Assembly: GCA_964464465.1 (NCBI GenBank)
Contig: CAYXGF010000004.1
Span: forward strand, 5,344-69,343
From: UBA940 sp964464465
GTDB taxonomy: Bacteria > Bacteroidota > Bacteroidia > Bacteroidales > Rikenellaceae
Direction: 5' to 3'
Length of the DNA: 64,000 bases
Part shown: one piece after another, positions 45,136 through 53,437 of the stretch
Numbering within the stretch: position 1 is the stretch's first letter
Layout: each line of letters opens with the position of its first letter
The notes under the pieces: model-generated
Seen by the model: only the letters and a program-made list of their open reading frames with translations
Database searches by the model: none
What the model was told of the DNA's origin: nothing
Position numbers and translations under genes: made by a program

Positions 45136-46194
45136 ATGAATAGAAGAACTATTTTACTTACGATTGCCGTGGCGATGCTGGCCGTGTTCTCCGTAAACGG
45201 ACAACAGGCTCCGCAGCAGCGGCCCTACACCGTGATGTTCTACAATCTGGAAAATCTGTTCGACACGATAAACGACCCGGACGTGCACGACGAGGAGTTC
45301 ACTCCGAAGGGTGCCAAGAACTGGAACGGAACCAAATACTGGAAGAAACAGAGCAACATAGCCAAGGTGCTCTACGACCTGTCCAGAACGGTCGGCGATT
45401 ATCCGGCGGTAATAGGCGTATCGGAGGTCGAGAACCGCAACGTTCTGGAAGACATCGTAATAGCCGAGAAACTGCAAAAAGCCGGCTACCAGATAGTGCA
45501 CTACGACTCGCCCGACGCCCGCGGTGTGGACGTCGCGTTCCTGTACCGTCCGTCCCGCTTCAAGCTCGAAGGCAGTTTCCCGCACAAGACCGTTGTGGAA
45601 GGACTTCCGAATTTCAGGACCCGCGACATAGTGACGATGTGGGGCACTATCGACGGGGAGCCGTTCTTTTTCATGGTCAACCACTGGCCGTCGCGTCTGG
45701 GAGGTCAGGCGGCTTCCGAATTCAAACGGTGCGCCGCAGCAGCTCGCGTCCGTCAGATAGCCGACTCGGTGCTGGCAGAAAATCCAGCCACAAAGATTGT
45801 CATCATGGGCGACATGAACGACGACCCCTCGGACAAAAGCATGACCGAGTCGCTCGGTGCCTCCAAAACCAAAATCAAGGAGCTGCAAAAGGGCGACCTG
45901 TACAACCCGTTCCTGGAAATGCACCGCAAGGGCAAGGGTACGCTCGCATATCAGGACGCATGGAACCTGTTCGACAACATGGTCGTGAGCGAGAATCTCG
46001 TCACGGACCCGAAAGGCAAGCTACGTCTTATGAAAGACTCCCAGGGCAAGTTCTACGGAAACATATTCCGCGCATCGTACCTGTTCCAGAAAGAGGGCCA
46101 GTACAAGGGCTACCCGCTGCGCACGTTCGTGGGCAACAACTTCCAGAACGGTTACAGCGACCACCTGCCGGTATATCTGTTAATCAGCAAATAA
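45136..46194 (+). CDS. Exported endonuclease/exonuclease/phosphatase-family enzyme
   Basis: This encodes 352 residues with an N-terminal signal peptide (cleavage near NG-QQ, residues 22-23). All DNase I-like fold catalytic signatures are present: Asn37 (FYNLENLF), Glu97 (GVSEVENR), His183 (VNHWPSR), Asp226/Asn228 (GDMNDDPSD) and the final SDH at 341-343. The superfamily includes DNase I, exonuclease III, inositol-phosphate phosphatases and sphingomyelinases; the adjacent DRGH nuclease favours a nuclease. Twelve bases separate it from the TonB receptor gene, indicating tight co-expression. Confidence 0.9.
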   Translation: MNRRTILLTIAVAMLAVFSVNGQQAPQQRPYTVMFYNLENLFDTINDPDVHDEEFTPKGAKNWNGTKYWKKQSNIAKVLYDLSRTVGDYPAVIGVSEVENRNVLEDIVIAEKLQKAGYQIVHYDSPDARGVDVAFLYRPSRFKLEGSFPHKTVVEGLPNFRTRDIVTMWGTIDGEPFFFMVNHWPSRLGGQAASEFKRCAAAARVRQIADSVLAENPATKIVIMGDMNDDPSDKSMTESLGASKTKIKELQKGDLYNPFLEMHRKGKGTLAYQDAWNLFDNMVVSENLVTDPKGKLRLMKDSQGKFYGNIFRASYLFQKEGQYKGYPLRTFVGNNFQNGYSDHLPVYLLISK

Positions 46195-46206
46195 ACTTTA
46201 CGCAAC

Positions 46207-49038
46207 ATGAAGATAAGAAATCTACTACTCATTCTGACTCTGACGGCTGCATCGGTTCTCATGCACTCGCAGAGCATGGCACAAAGCGTCGACACGGGCG
46301 GAATAACCGGCCGCGTTGTCTCGCGCATCGGCCGCAGCGCCTTAGACGGTGTCAAGGTTTCCGTGCAGGGAACATCCATTACGACATACACGGCACCGGG
46401 CGGACAGTTCACCATCCCGTCTCTGGCGCCGGGACAGTACACGCTCGAATTCTCCACGCCTGACGGCGAGTTCGAACCGCTCACAATCATGGTTCGCGTG
46501 ACGGACGCCATCAAGGACATCAACATCATACCGCTCGTCCCATACGCAAGCATCTCGGGCCTGAACGAGAACGAACTCTCGGAATTCGACATGGAGTCGG
46601 ACGTCGAGATACAGCAGAGCAACCCTTCGCTGTCGGCCTCGAAGAACATCTTCAACAACATCGCAGGATACAAGTTCAGCGAGATGCGTTTCAAGAACCG
46701 CGGTCTTGACGGCGAAAGCGTATATCTGAACGGTGTGCTGATAAACGACGCTCTGACCGGATATTCCCCCTGGTCGCTGTGGACCGGACTCAACGACGCG
46801 ACCCGCAACCAGGAATACGTGGCCGGACTCGGCGTATCCGATTTCGGCGTAGGCGGCACCAACGGCTCCACGAACGTCAACGCACGCGCCTCGCAGATGC
46901 GAAAGGGATTCCGCGCCAGCGTGGTCAATTCGTCGGGGTCATACATGTTCCGCGTCATGGCTACGTACGCTTCCGGACTGCTCGACAACGGATGGTCATA
47001 CGCATTCTCCGTATCGACCCGCCAGGGCAACAACATGTGGGTGGACGGCGTGTACTACAACGCATGGGCCTATTTCGGCTCCGTGGAGAAGCGTTTCGGC
47101 AACAACCACAACCTCGCACTGACGGTGTTCGGAACCCCGACTCAGAGGGGTGCGCAGAACGCATCGGTACAGGAGGTATACGACCTGCTGGGCAACAACT
47201 TCTACAACTCGAACTGGGGCTACCAGAACGGCAAGATGCGCAACGCCCGCGTGCGCAACAACCACGAACCGGTGGTGATGCTCAACTACAACTACTCTGC
47301 TCCCAACGGCAAGATTACCATGAATGCCGCCGCCGCACTGCGCTTCGGCAAGAACGGATACTCGGCCCTCGACTGGTACGACACGCAGGACCCAAGACCC
47401 GACTACTACCGCAACCTGCCAAGCTACTACGATGCGGAGGGCAACTATCCGAACTCACAGAAAGAGGGATGGCTGCGCGAGGTATGGACTCAGAACATGA
47501 CCGAATATACGCAAATCAACTGGGACCGTCTCTACAACGTGAACCGCAACAACAGGAATCTGTATGAGATGTATGCACTCCCGTCGGGCGTGCAGCTCGG
47601 ACAGACCCGTTCCAAATATGTAATCGAGGAGCGCCACACCGACCAGAAAGACCTTAACCTCAAATACCAGCTGGACCACAGCATCTCGCCGGCCTCGAAG
47701 ATGACATACGGCGCATCGTACCGATACAACAAGACGGAATACTACAAGGTCATCAAGGACCTTCTGGGCGGCGACTACTGGCTGGACGTAGACCAATTCG
47801 CCGAGCGCGATTTCGCGGATTTCGAGGCGATGCAGAACGACCTTAACAATCCGAACCGCGCCGTCTACGAAGGCGACAAATACGGATACGACTACTACGC
47901 GCACATACACGACGCACGCCTGTGGGCCATATACAAGCTCTCCAAGGGCGGCCTGAACCTGTTCGGAGCGCTGGAAGGCGGATACAACAGAATCTGGCGC
48001 GAGGGTCTGATGCGCAAGGGTCTGTTCAAGGACAACTCCTACGGCGACTCGGAGAAGAAGGACTTCCTCACATACAAGGCAAAGGTGGGCGCGGCGTACA
48101 GCTTCACGTCGCAATACATACTCACGCTCAATGCCGCATACCTCAACCAGGCTCCGGCATTCCGCGACGCCTTCGTATCGCCCCGCACGCGCAATACCTT
48201 CACGCCGGGCCTCACCACCGAGAAGACCCTTTCGGCCGAACTCGCATACGACATGAACCTGCCCTGCATCAAACTGCATGCGACAGGATACTACACGCAG
48301 CTCCGCGACCGCAGCAATGTGCTCAGCTTCTACGACGATGTGAACCGCACGTTCACCAACTTCGCCATGAGCGGCATCGACCAGCGTCACATCGGATTCG
48401 AACTGGGCGTGCAGGTGCCCATTGCATGGGGTCTGTCGTTCAACGGCGCACTGAGCATGGGCGACTACGTCTACACCTCGAATCCCGAAGTCGTGCAGAC
48501 CGTGGACAACAGCGAGCGCATAATCATGGGCGGCGACACCCCCGAATACGTGAATTTGAAAGGCATGAAGGTGGGAAGCACTCCGCAGACGGCCGCCAAT
48601 ATCGGCCTTTCGTTCCGTTCGTCGAACAATTGGTACGCCGGCATCGACTTCAACATCTACGACCGTCTCTATCTGTCTATGAACCCGCTCTACCGCACCG
48701 ACGGCGCACTTGCCGGACGCATCCCGTCCGACGGAGTAATCACGCAGGAATACAGGGAGTGGATAGACGAAATGCGCGGACAGGAGTGTTTCAATACGGC
48801 GTTCGTTCTCAATGCCAACGTCAGCAAGCTGTGGTACATACAGCGCAAATACCAGCTGGGATTCAGCTTGGAGGTCAAAAACATCCTCAACAACACCGAC
48901 ATCCGCACCGGCGGATACGAGCAGACGCGTCTTCGCAGCAACTACGACTACGGAACGCTGCGTTACGACCGTTTCCCGTCGAAATACTTCTATCTGTACG
49001 GAATCAACTATTATCTGAACGTATATTTCCGTTTCTAA
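46207..49038 (+). CDS. TonB-dependent outer-membrane receptor
   Basis: This encodes 943 residues. A signal peptide (to about residue 25) is followed by a CarboxypepD-regulatory-like domain (30-105, GGITGRVVSRIGRSALDGVKV), a plug domain (about 110-245, RFKNRGLDGESVYLNGVLINDALTG) and a barrel of more than 600 residues rich in Tyr/Asn/Gly that ends INYYLNVYFRF with terminal Phe. It imports a ligand too large for porins using TonB-ExbBD energy. There is no SusD partner; a DUF5689 lipoprotein takes that place 24 bases downstream. Companion nucleases suggest nucleotides, oligonucleotides or another phosphodiester product as cargo. Confidence 0.93.
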   Translation: MKIRNLLLILTLTAASVLMHSQSMAQSVDTGGITGRVVSRIGRSALDGVKVSVQGTSITTYTAPGGQFTIPSLAPGQYTLEFSTPDGEFEPLTIMVRVTDAIKDINIIPLVPYASISGLNENELSEFDMESDVEIQQSNPSLSASKNIFNNIAGYKFSEMRFKNRGLDGESVYLNGVLINDALTGYSPWSLWTGLNDATRNQEYVAGLGVSDFGVGGTNGSTNVNARASQMRKGFRASVVNSSGSYMFRVMATYASGLLDNGWSYAFSVSTRQGNNMWVDGVYYNAWAYFGSVEKRFGNNHNLALTVFGTPTQRGAQNASVQEVYDLLGNNFYNSNWGYQNGKMRNARVRNNHEPVVMLNYNYSAPNGKITMNAAAALRFGKNGYSALDWYDTQDPRPDYYRNLPSYYDAEGNYPNSQKEGWLREVWTQNMTEYTQINWDRLYNVNRNNRNLYEMYALPSGVQLGQTRSKYVIEERHTDQKDLNLKYQLDHSISPASKMTYGASYRYNKTEYYKVIKDLLGGDYWLDVDQFAERDFADFEAMQNDLNNPNRAVYEGDKYGYDYYAHIHDARLWAIYKLSKGGLNLFGALEGGYNRIWREGLMRKGLFKDNSYGDSEKKDFLTYKAKVGAAYSFTSQYILTLNAAYLNQAPAFRDAFVSPRTRNTFTPGLTTEKTLSAELAYDMNLPCIKLHATGYYTQLRDRSNVLSFYDDVNRTFTNFAMSGIDQRHIGFELGVQVPIAWGLSFNGALSMGDYVYTSNPEVVQTVDNSERIIMGGDTPEYVNLKGMKVGSTPQTAANIGLSFRSSNNWYAGIDFNIYDRLYLSMNPLYRTDGALAGRIPSDGVITQEYREWIDEMRGQECFNTAFVLNANVSKLWYIQRKYQLGFSLEVKNILNNTDIRTGGYEQTRLRSNYDYGTLRYDRFPSKYFYLYGINYYLNVYFRF

Positions 49039-49062
49039 ACCTCAGTAAACAAAGAATAAGAT

Positions 49063-50085
49063 ATGAAAACCGATAAAATACTATTCTCAGCGCTGATTCT
49101 GTTGTGCCTCAGTCTGACGGGCTGTTACGAGAAATTCGACACCCCCGCCCCGCAGAAGACATACACGGATGCGGACTTCGAAAACATCGTCCCAATCAAC
49201 ACCGTAAAACAGCTCTTCTACACAACCGCAGGTGCCGACGCATACACCGGCCGTGTGGAAATCACGGAAGACTACGTCATCAAGGGCAAAGTGATAAGCA
49301 GCGACGCCCAGGGAAACGTATACAGAACCCTCTACCTGCAAGACGAGACCGGGGCTATCGAAGTGAAGGTCGGCAAGACGGGTCTGTACAACGAGTACAA
49401 ACCCGGCCAGACGGTCTACGTCAAGACGCAGGGGCTTTGCCTCGGCGCATACCGGTTCATGCTCTCGCTCGGTCTGCCTCCTACGGAGGACGACATAGCC
49501 GACGGATACAACAACACCAATATCGATGTGGACATACTGATCAGCCAGCATGTGTTCAAAGGGGAGATTCAGAGCCTTACGGCAGCCGACACAACGGTGG
49601 TTACATCCGCCTCGCAGCTCTCCGACGCTCTGCTCGGCCGTCTGGTGCGTCTGGAAGGCCTGACATGCGTCTGGGGCAGCGAGAGCGGCAACGACTACCC
49701 CTCCTTCCTCGAACAGGTGAAAGGCCCTACCGGCGCCTCGTCGTACACATCATACATCTACAAGAACGGCAGCTGGGTTTCCGACGAGAACGGGGCGGTG
49801 TACTCCAACAGCGCGCGTCCCGGCTACCCGAACGTCCCCACATGGGCTTACAACGACGGAACCAACCGCTACTACGGCTCGACACTGTTCAAGCTCGGAG
49901 CCTCACCGCTTGTCGTACGCACGAGCGGATACGCCAAATTCGCCCTCAACAGAATTCCGGACAACGGCACCCCGACCGACATCACGGCGATATATACCAA
50001 ATACTGCTCGTCGGCGGGCCGGTACATAACGTACCAGCTGCTCGTGAACCGGTATGAGGACATACAGTTCGCCGGCAAGGAATAA
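49063..50085 (+). CDS. DUF5689 surface lipoprotein
   Basis: This encodes 340 residues, lipidated at Cys21 (LTGC). The chain starts YEKFDTPAPQKTYTDADFENIVPI and then shows the DUF5689 pattern, a beta-rich OB-like fold (DYVIKGKVISSDAQGNVYRTLYLQDETGAIEVKVG), followed by further strands. In Bacteroidetes this family often sits beside TonB receptors and secreted nucleases or phosphatases, and a nucleic-acid or nucleotide-binding role has been suggested by the fold but not proven here. It occupies the SusD position in this operon. A terminator ends the transcript about 20 bases later. Confidence 0.82.
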   Translation: MKTDKILFSALILLCLSLTGCYEKFDTPAPQKTYTDADFENIVPINTVKQLFYTTAGADAYTGRVEITEDYVIKGKVISSDAQGNVYRTLYLQDETGAIEVKVGKTGLYNEYKPGQTVYVKTQGLCLGAYRFMLSLGLPPTEDDIADGYNNTNIDVDILISQHVFKGEIQSLTAADTTVVTSASQLSDALLGRLVRLEGLTCVWGSESGNDYPSFLEQVKGPTGASSYTSYIYKNGSWVSDENGAVYSNSARPGYPNVPTWAYNDGTNRYYGSTLFKLGASPLVVRTSGYAKFALNRIPDNGTPTDITAIYTKYCSSAGRYITYQLLVNRYEDIQFAGKE

Positions 50086-50106
50086 CCGGTACCGTAACAC
50101 TGAAAG

Positions 50107-50148
50107 AACGGAGACTGCCCTGCGGGAAACAGTCTCCGTTTCCTTTTT
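50107..50148 (+). terminator. Terminator of the nuclease/TonB operon
   Basis: A perfect 11-bp stem AACGGAGACTG / CAGTCTCCGTT (50107-50117 with 50130-50140) is followed by TCC and eight Ts. Confidence 0.93.
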
Positions 50149-50154
50149 TTTGCG

Positions 50155-50162
50155 TATCTTTG
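50155..50162 (+). promoter_or_regulatory. Promoter -7 element of the thioesterase gene
   Basis: TATCTTTG lies immediately after the terminator T-run and 39 bases before the thioesterase ATG; the -33 position falls within the T-run and terminator arm. Confidence 0.6.
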
Positions 50163-50200
50163 CATTGAACCGCCTCCAAAAGACGCTAAATCCAGAGAAC

Positions 50201-50917
50201 ATGCCCAGAAAATACTCCTTTCATGTCAACTTGCAGGATGTTGACCACACACTGAAAATAAAACCCGCGGCACTTGCCGACAAGATACTCTCAGCCGCCG
50301 GGCAGGATGCAGACACGCTCGGCTTCGGAGTCGGGGAACTGGGCCGTGACCGCTGCACATGGGTGCTGTCGCGTCTGGCGGTGCAGACCGAGACAATGCC
50401 GCGCATGGGCGACGAACTGATAATAGAGACATGGGTGAGCGAGTACGGACGCCTGCTGACCACACGCAACTTCACAGTATCGACTCCGGACGGAAGAGAC
50501 ATCGGCGCGGCAGTATCCGCCTGGGTCATGCTGAATCTGGAAAGCCGCACGCCCATGGATTTGAGCCGACTGGAAAACGCCGTGCGCGCCACGGAGCATA
50601 TCCCGAGCCCGGTGGAGGGGCCCAAACGCATACGCACGGAGCAGATGCCAGCCATTTGCAGACACACGGCGGCGTACAGCGACATAGATTTCAACGGGCA
50701 CGTCGGCACGATGCGCTACATAGAAATGATTACCGACACACTGCCGCTGCCGCTCATAGAACAGACCGAGAGGCTGCGCATGGACATCAATTTCCTGCAC
50801 GAGACGCCCATCGGCCGCACCATCGACATATGCTCCGTGCAGCAGGCTCCCGACTTCCGGTTCCGGCTGTGCGACGGGCAGACGGACATATGCCGTGCGG
50901 AACTGAAACTGGGGTAA
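50201..50917 (+). CDS. Acyl-ACP thioesterase
   Basis: This encodes 238 residues from ATG 50201 (MPRKYSFHVNLQDVDHTLKI); the longer open frame upstream crosses the terminator. It has two hotdog domains: the first contains WVLSRLAVQTETMPRMGDELIIETWVSEYG, the second SDIDFNGHVGTMRYIEMITDTL, which holds the catalytic Asn/His pair. FatA/FatB-like enzymes release free fatty acids from acyl-ACP in the cytoplasm. The gene is transcribed from its own promoter in the shadow of the previous terminator. Confidence 0.88.
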   Translation: MPRKYSFHVNLQDVDHTLKIKPAALADKILSAAGQDADTLGFGVGELGRDRCTWVLSRLAVQTETMPRMGDELIIETWVSEYGRLLTTRNFTVSTPDGRDIGAAVSAWVMLNLESRTPMDLSRLENAVRATEHIPSPVEGPKRIRTEQMPAICRHTAAYSDIDFNGHVGTMRYIEMITDTLPLPLIEQTERLRMDINFLHETPIGRTIDICSVQQAPDFRFRLCDGQTDICRAELKLG

Positions 50918-50973
50918 AAACGGCCTTTTTCGATATTTCCGCGCGGTTTATTCATATTAGTAATATTTTTTCA

Positions 50974-50981
50974 TAACTTTG
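50974..50981 (+). promoter_or_regulatory. kbl promoter -7 element
   Basis: TAACTTTG lies 52 bases before kbl; no clear -33 motif is present at the usual distance. Confidence 0.55.
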
Positions 50982-51033
50982 CTAACAATTCATAACTCAC
51001 AATTACTCATTAAATTTTTCAACTTCATAGACT

Positions 51034-52221
51034 ATGTACGGTAAAATGCAGGAGCATCTTCAAAAGGAAATAGCCTCCATCAAGGAAGCCGGTCTGTACA
51101 AGACCGAACGTATAATCGAAAGCGAGCAGAGAGCCGATATTTCGGTAGGCGGCAAAACAGTGCTCAACTTCTGTGCGAACAACTATCTCGGCCTGTCTAA
51201 CAACAAACGCATGATAGAGGCTGCCAAGAAAGCCATGGACAGCCGCGGATTCGGCATGTCATCCGTAAGATTCATCTGCGGAACCCAGGACATGCACAAA
51301 CAGCTCGAAAAAGCCATCGCAGACTATTTCGGAACCGAGGATACGATTCTCTACGCCGCATGTTTCGACGCCAACGGCGGAGTATTCGAACCGCTCCTGA
51401 CCGAGGAGGACGCCATCATCTCCGACGCTCTGAACCATGCCTCCATCATCGACGGCGTGCGTCTGTGCAAGGCCGTGCGTTACAGATACAAGAACGCTGA
51501 CATGGAAGACCTCGAACAGCAGCTCAAACTCGCGCAGGCGCAGCGTTTCCGCATCATCGTGACCGACGGCGTATTCTCGATGGACGGCAATGTCGCCCCG
51601 ATGGACAAGATTTGCGCTCTGGCAGAGCAGTACAACGCGCTCGTGATGGTAGACGAGAGCCACTCGGCCGGTGTCGTAGGCGCAACGGGCCGCGGCGTCA
51701 CCGAACAGTACGACATGCGAGGCAAGGTCGACATCATTACCGGAACGCTTGGCAAGGCATTCGGCGGAGCGGTAGGCGGATTCACCACCGGCCGCAAGGA
51801 GATTATCGAGATGCTGCGTCAGAGGTCTCGTCCGTATCTGTTCTCCAACTCGCTGCCTCCGATGGTTGTCGGCGCAAGCATCGAGATGTTCAAGATGCTG
51901 GCCGAAAGCAACGAACTGCACGACCGTCTGGCTGCCAACGTGGAACATTTCCGCACTGCGATGCTCGCCGCAGGATTCGACATCAAGCCCACTCAGTCGG
52001 CAATCTGCGCAGTGATGCTGTACGACGCGAAACTGTCGCAGGAGTTCGCCGCAAAACTGCTCGACGAGGGAATATACGTGACTGGCTTCTACTATCCGGT
52101 CGTCCCGAAAGGCCAGGCCCGCATCCGCGTTCAGGTTTCCGCCGGACACACCACACAGCAGCTCGACAAGTGCGTCGAGGCTTTCGTGAAAATCGGCAAG
52201 CAGCTCGGCGTCCTCAAATAG
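51034..52221 (+). CDS. kbl: Glycine C-acetyltransferase (2-amino-3-ketobutyrate CoA ligase)
   Basis: This 395-residue protein is a PLP enzyme of the alpha-oxoamine synthase family. It interconverts 2-amino-3-oxobutyrate plus CoA with glycine plus acetyl-CoA, the second step of threonine breakdown. Landmarks are NFCANNYLGLSN, GFGMSSVRFICGTQDMHKQLE, cofactor Asp207 (VDESHSAGVVG) and Schiff-base Lys241 (TGTLGKAFGGAVGG). RFICGT and the length favour Kbl over BioF or serine palmitoyltransferase. Threonine dehydrogenase is not adjacent. An Lrp-type regulator follows after 49 bases. Confidence 0.93.
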   Translation: MYGKMQEHLQKEIASIKEAGLYKTERIIESEQRADISVGGKTVLNFCANNYLGLSNNKRMIEAAKKAMDSRGFGMSSVRFICGTQDMHKQLEKAIADYFGTEDTILYAACFDANGGVFEPLLTEEDAIISDALNHASIIDGVRLCKAVRYRYKNADMEDLEQQLKLAQAQRFRIIVTDGVFSMDGNVAPMDKICALAEQYNALVMVDESHSAGVVGATGRGVTEQYDMRGKVDIITGTLGKAFGGAVGGFTTGRKEIIEMLRQRSRPYLFSNSLPPMVVGASIEMFKMLAESNELHDRLAANVEHFRTAMLAAGFDIKPTQSAICAVMLYDAKLSQEFAAKLLDEGIYVTGFYYPVVPKGQARIRVQVSAGHTTQQLDKCVEAFVKIGKQLGVLK

Positions 52222-52270
52222 ACTCCAAAAACAAACCAAACACACACATAACTACTCAAAATTTTCAATC

Positions 52271-52741
52271 ATGCCAAAAGTCGAAATGGATACAACGGAC
52301 CACAAGATTCTCCGTTACCTGATGAAAAACGCACGAATGCCGTTTCTGGAAATAGCCCGCGAATGCGGGATTTCCGGAGCGGCAATACATCAACGGGTTA
52401 AAAAGCTCACCGATTTAGGCGTAATCAACGGCACCCGCCTGGTGGTAAGTCCGAAAACTCTCGGATTCGACGTATGCGCAATCGTCGGTATCAAACTGCA
52501 AGACCCGTCCTATTTCGACACCACGGTGGCCATGCTCAAAAACATTCCCGAAATCGTGGACTGCTATTTCATCACAGGTCAATACAACATATTCGTCAAA
52601 GTGTATTGCCGTGACAACGAGCATATGCTGCACACTATTCTGGACGGAATAATGAAAGTGACCGGAATTGCATCGACCGAAACGTTCATCTCGCTGGCCG
52701 AAGTGTTCAGCCGTCAGGTCCAGGTGGAAAATATCCAGTAA
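52271..52741 (+). CDS. Lrp/AsnC-family transcription regulator
   Basis: This encodes 156 residues. The N-terminal winged HTH begins MDTTDHKILRYLMKNARMPFLEIARECGISGAAIHQRVKKL, and the C-terminal ligand-sensing (RAM) domain runs from about residue 65 (DVCAIVGIKLQDPSYFDTTVAML) with the GQYNIFVKVY strand. These regulators form octamers and respond to amino acids. Placed between kbl and queD, it may control kbl in response to glycine, threonine or leucine; that is inferred from position only. Confidence 0.92.
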   Translation: MPKVEMDTTDHKILRYLMKNARMPFLEIARECGISGAAIHQRVKKLTDLGVINGTRLVVSPKTLGFDVCAIVGIKLQDPSYFDTTVAMLKNIPEIVDCYFITGQYNIFVKVYCRDNEHMLHTILDGIMKVTGIASTETFISLAEVFSRQVQVENIQ

Positions 52742-52747
52742 CAGACA

Positions 52748-53203
52748 ATGAAAGGAATCATTCGGATAACAAAGGAGTTCTCGTTCGAGACCGCACATGC
52801 CCTCGAAGGGTACGACGGCGCATGCCGCCATATCCACGGACACTCGTACCGCATGCAGGTAACCGTAAGCGGCAGCCCGGTGGACAATCCCGAGGACCCG
52901 AAATTCGGAATGGTCATGGACTTCGGCGACCTGAAACGGATAGTCACAGACAACATCGTCTCGCGTTTCGACCATGCGATGGTGATACGGAGGACCGCCG
53001 CCAACGGGAATTTTATCGAACAGCTGCGAGGCCGCTACGAGTCGGTAATCGCCACGTCGTATCAGCCCACAAGCGAAAACCTGCTTCTGGAATTCGTGGA
53101 TGTGCTGCGCGCTAACCTTCCCCCGTCCGTGCGTCTGGAATCGGTACGGCTGTATGAAACCGCAACGTCATGCGCCGAATGGAGAGCCGAAGACAACATG
53201 TAG
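52748..53203 (+). CDS. queD: 6-Carboxytetrahydropterin synthase (QueD/PTPS)
   Basis: This 151-residue protein makes 6-carboxytetrahydropterin from dihydroneopterin triphosphate, the second step towards queuosine. The motif CRHIHGHSY gives candidate catalytic Cys26 and zinc ligands His30 and His32, with His17 (FETAHALEG) as the third. VMDFGDLKRIV and SRFDHAMVI, and the late SVRLYETATSCAEW with its catalytic Glu, complete the family pattern. It lies six bases after the Lrp gene and is followed by a terminator. Confidence 0.93.
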   Translation: MKGIIRITKEFSFETAHALEGYDGACRHIHGHSYRMQVTVSGSPVDNPEDPKFGMVMDFGDLKRIVTDNIVSRFDHAMVIRRTAANGNFIEQLRGRYESVIATSYQPTSENLLLEFVDVLRANLPPSVRLESVRLYETATSCAEWRAEDNM

Positions 53204-53220
53204 GCGTTCCATGCACGAGA

Positions 53221-53257
53221 AAAAATAGAGGCAACTGATTGTTGCCTCTATTTTTTT
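53221..53257. terminator. Terminator after queD
   Basis: The stem AAAAATAGAGGCAAC / GTTGCCTCTATTTTT has a 5-base loop and a T-run, and is symmetrical enough to work in both directions. Confidence 0.93.
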
Positions 53258-53279
53258 CACATAAATTACAGCATAACAA

Positions 53280-53311
53280 TTTGTATTAAAAATATAATAT
53301 ATGTATATTTA
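53280..53311 (+). promoter_or_regulatory. Promoter of the beta-propeller pair
   Basis: TTTG (53280-53283), 20 bases, then TATATTTA (53304-53311, one base off the consensus). The leader to the ATG at 53438 is about 120 bases and AT-rich. Confidence 0.6.
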
Positions 53312-53437
53312 CACTATTAACCAACCGGACTACCATATGAACAAGTGACAGACTCCACCGCTTACAGTATCATATCGAGTCATAACGGACGCACATCCAT
53401 AAAAATCATAAGTATTTCCAATCGAACGATTACAATT

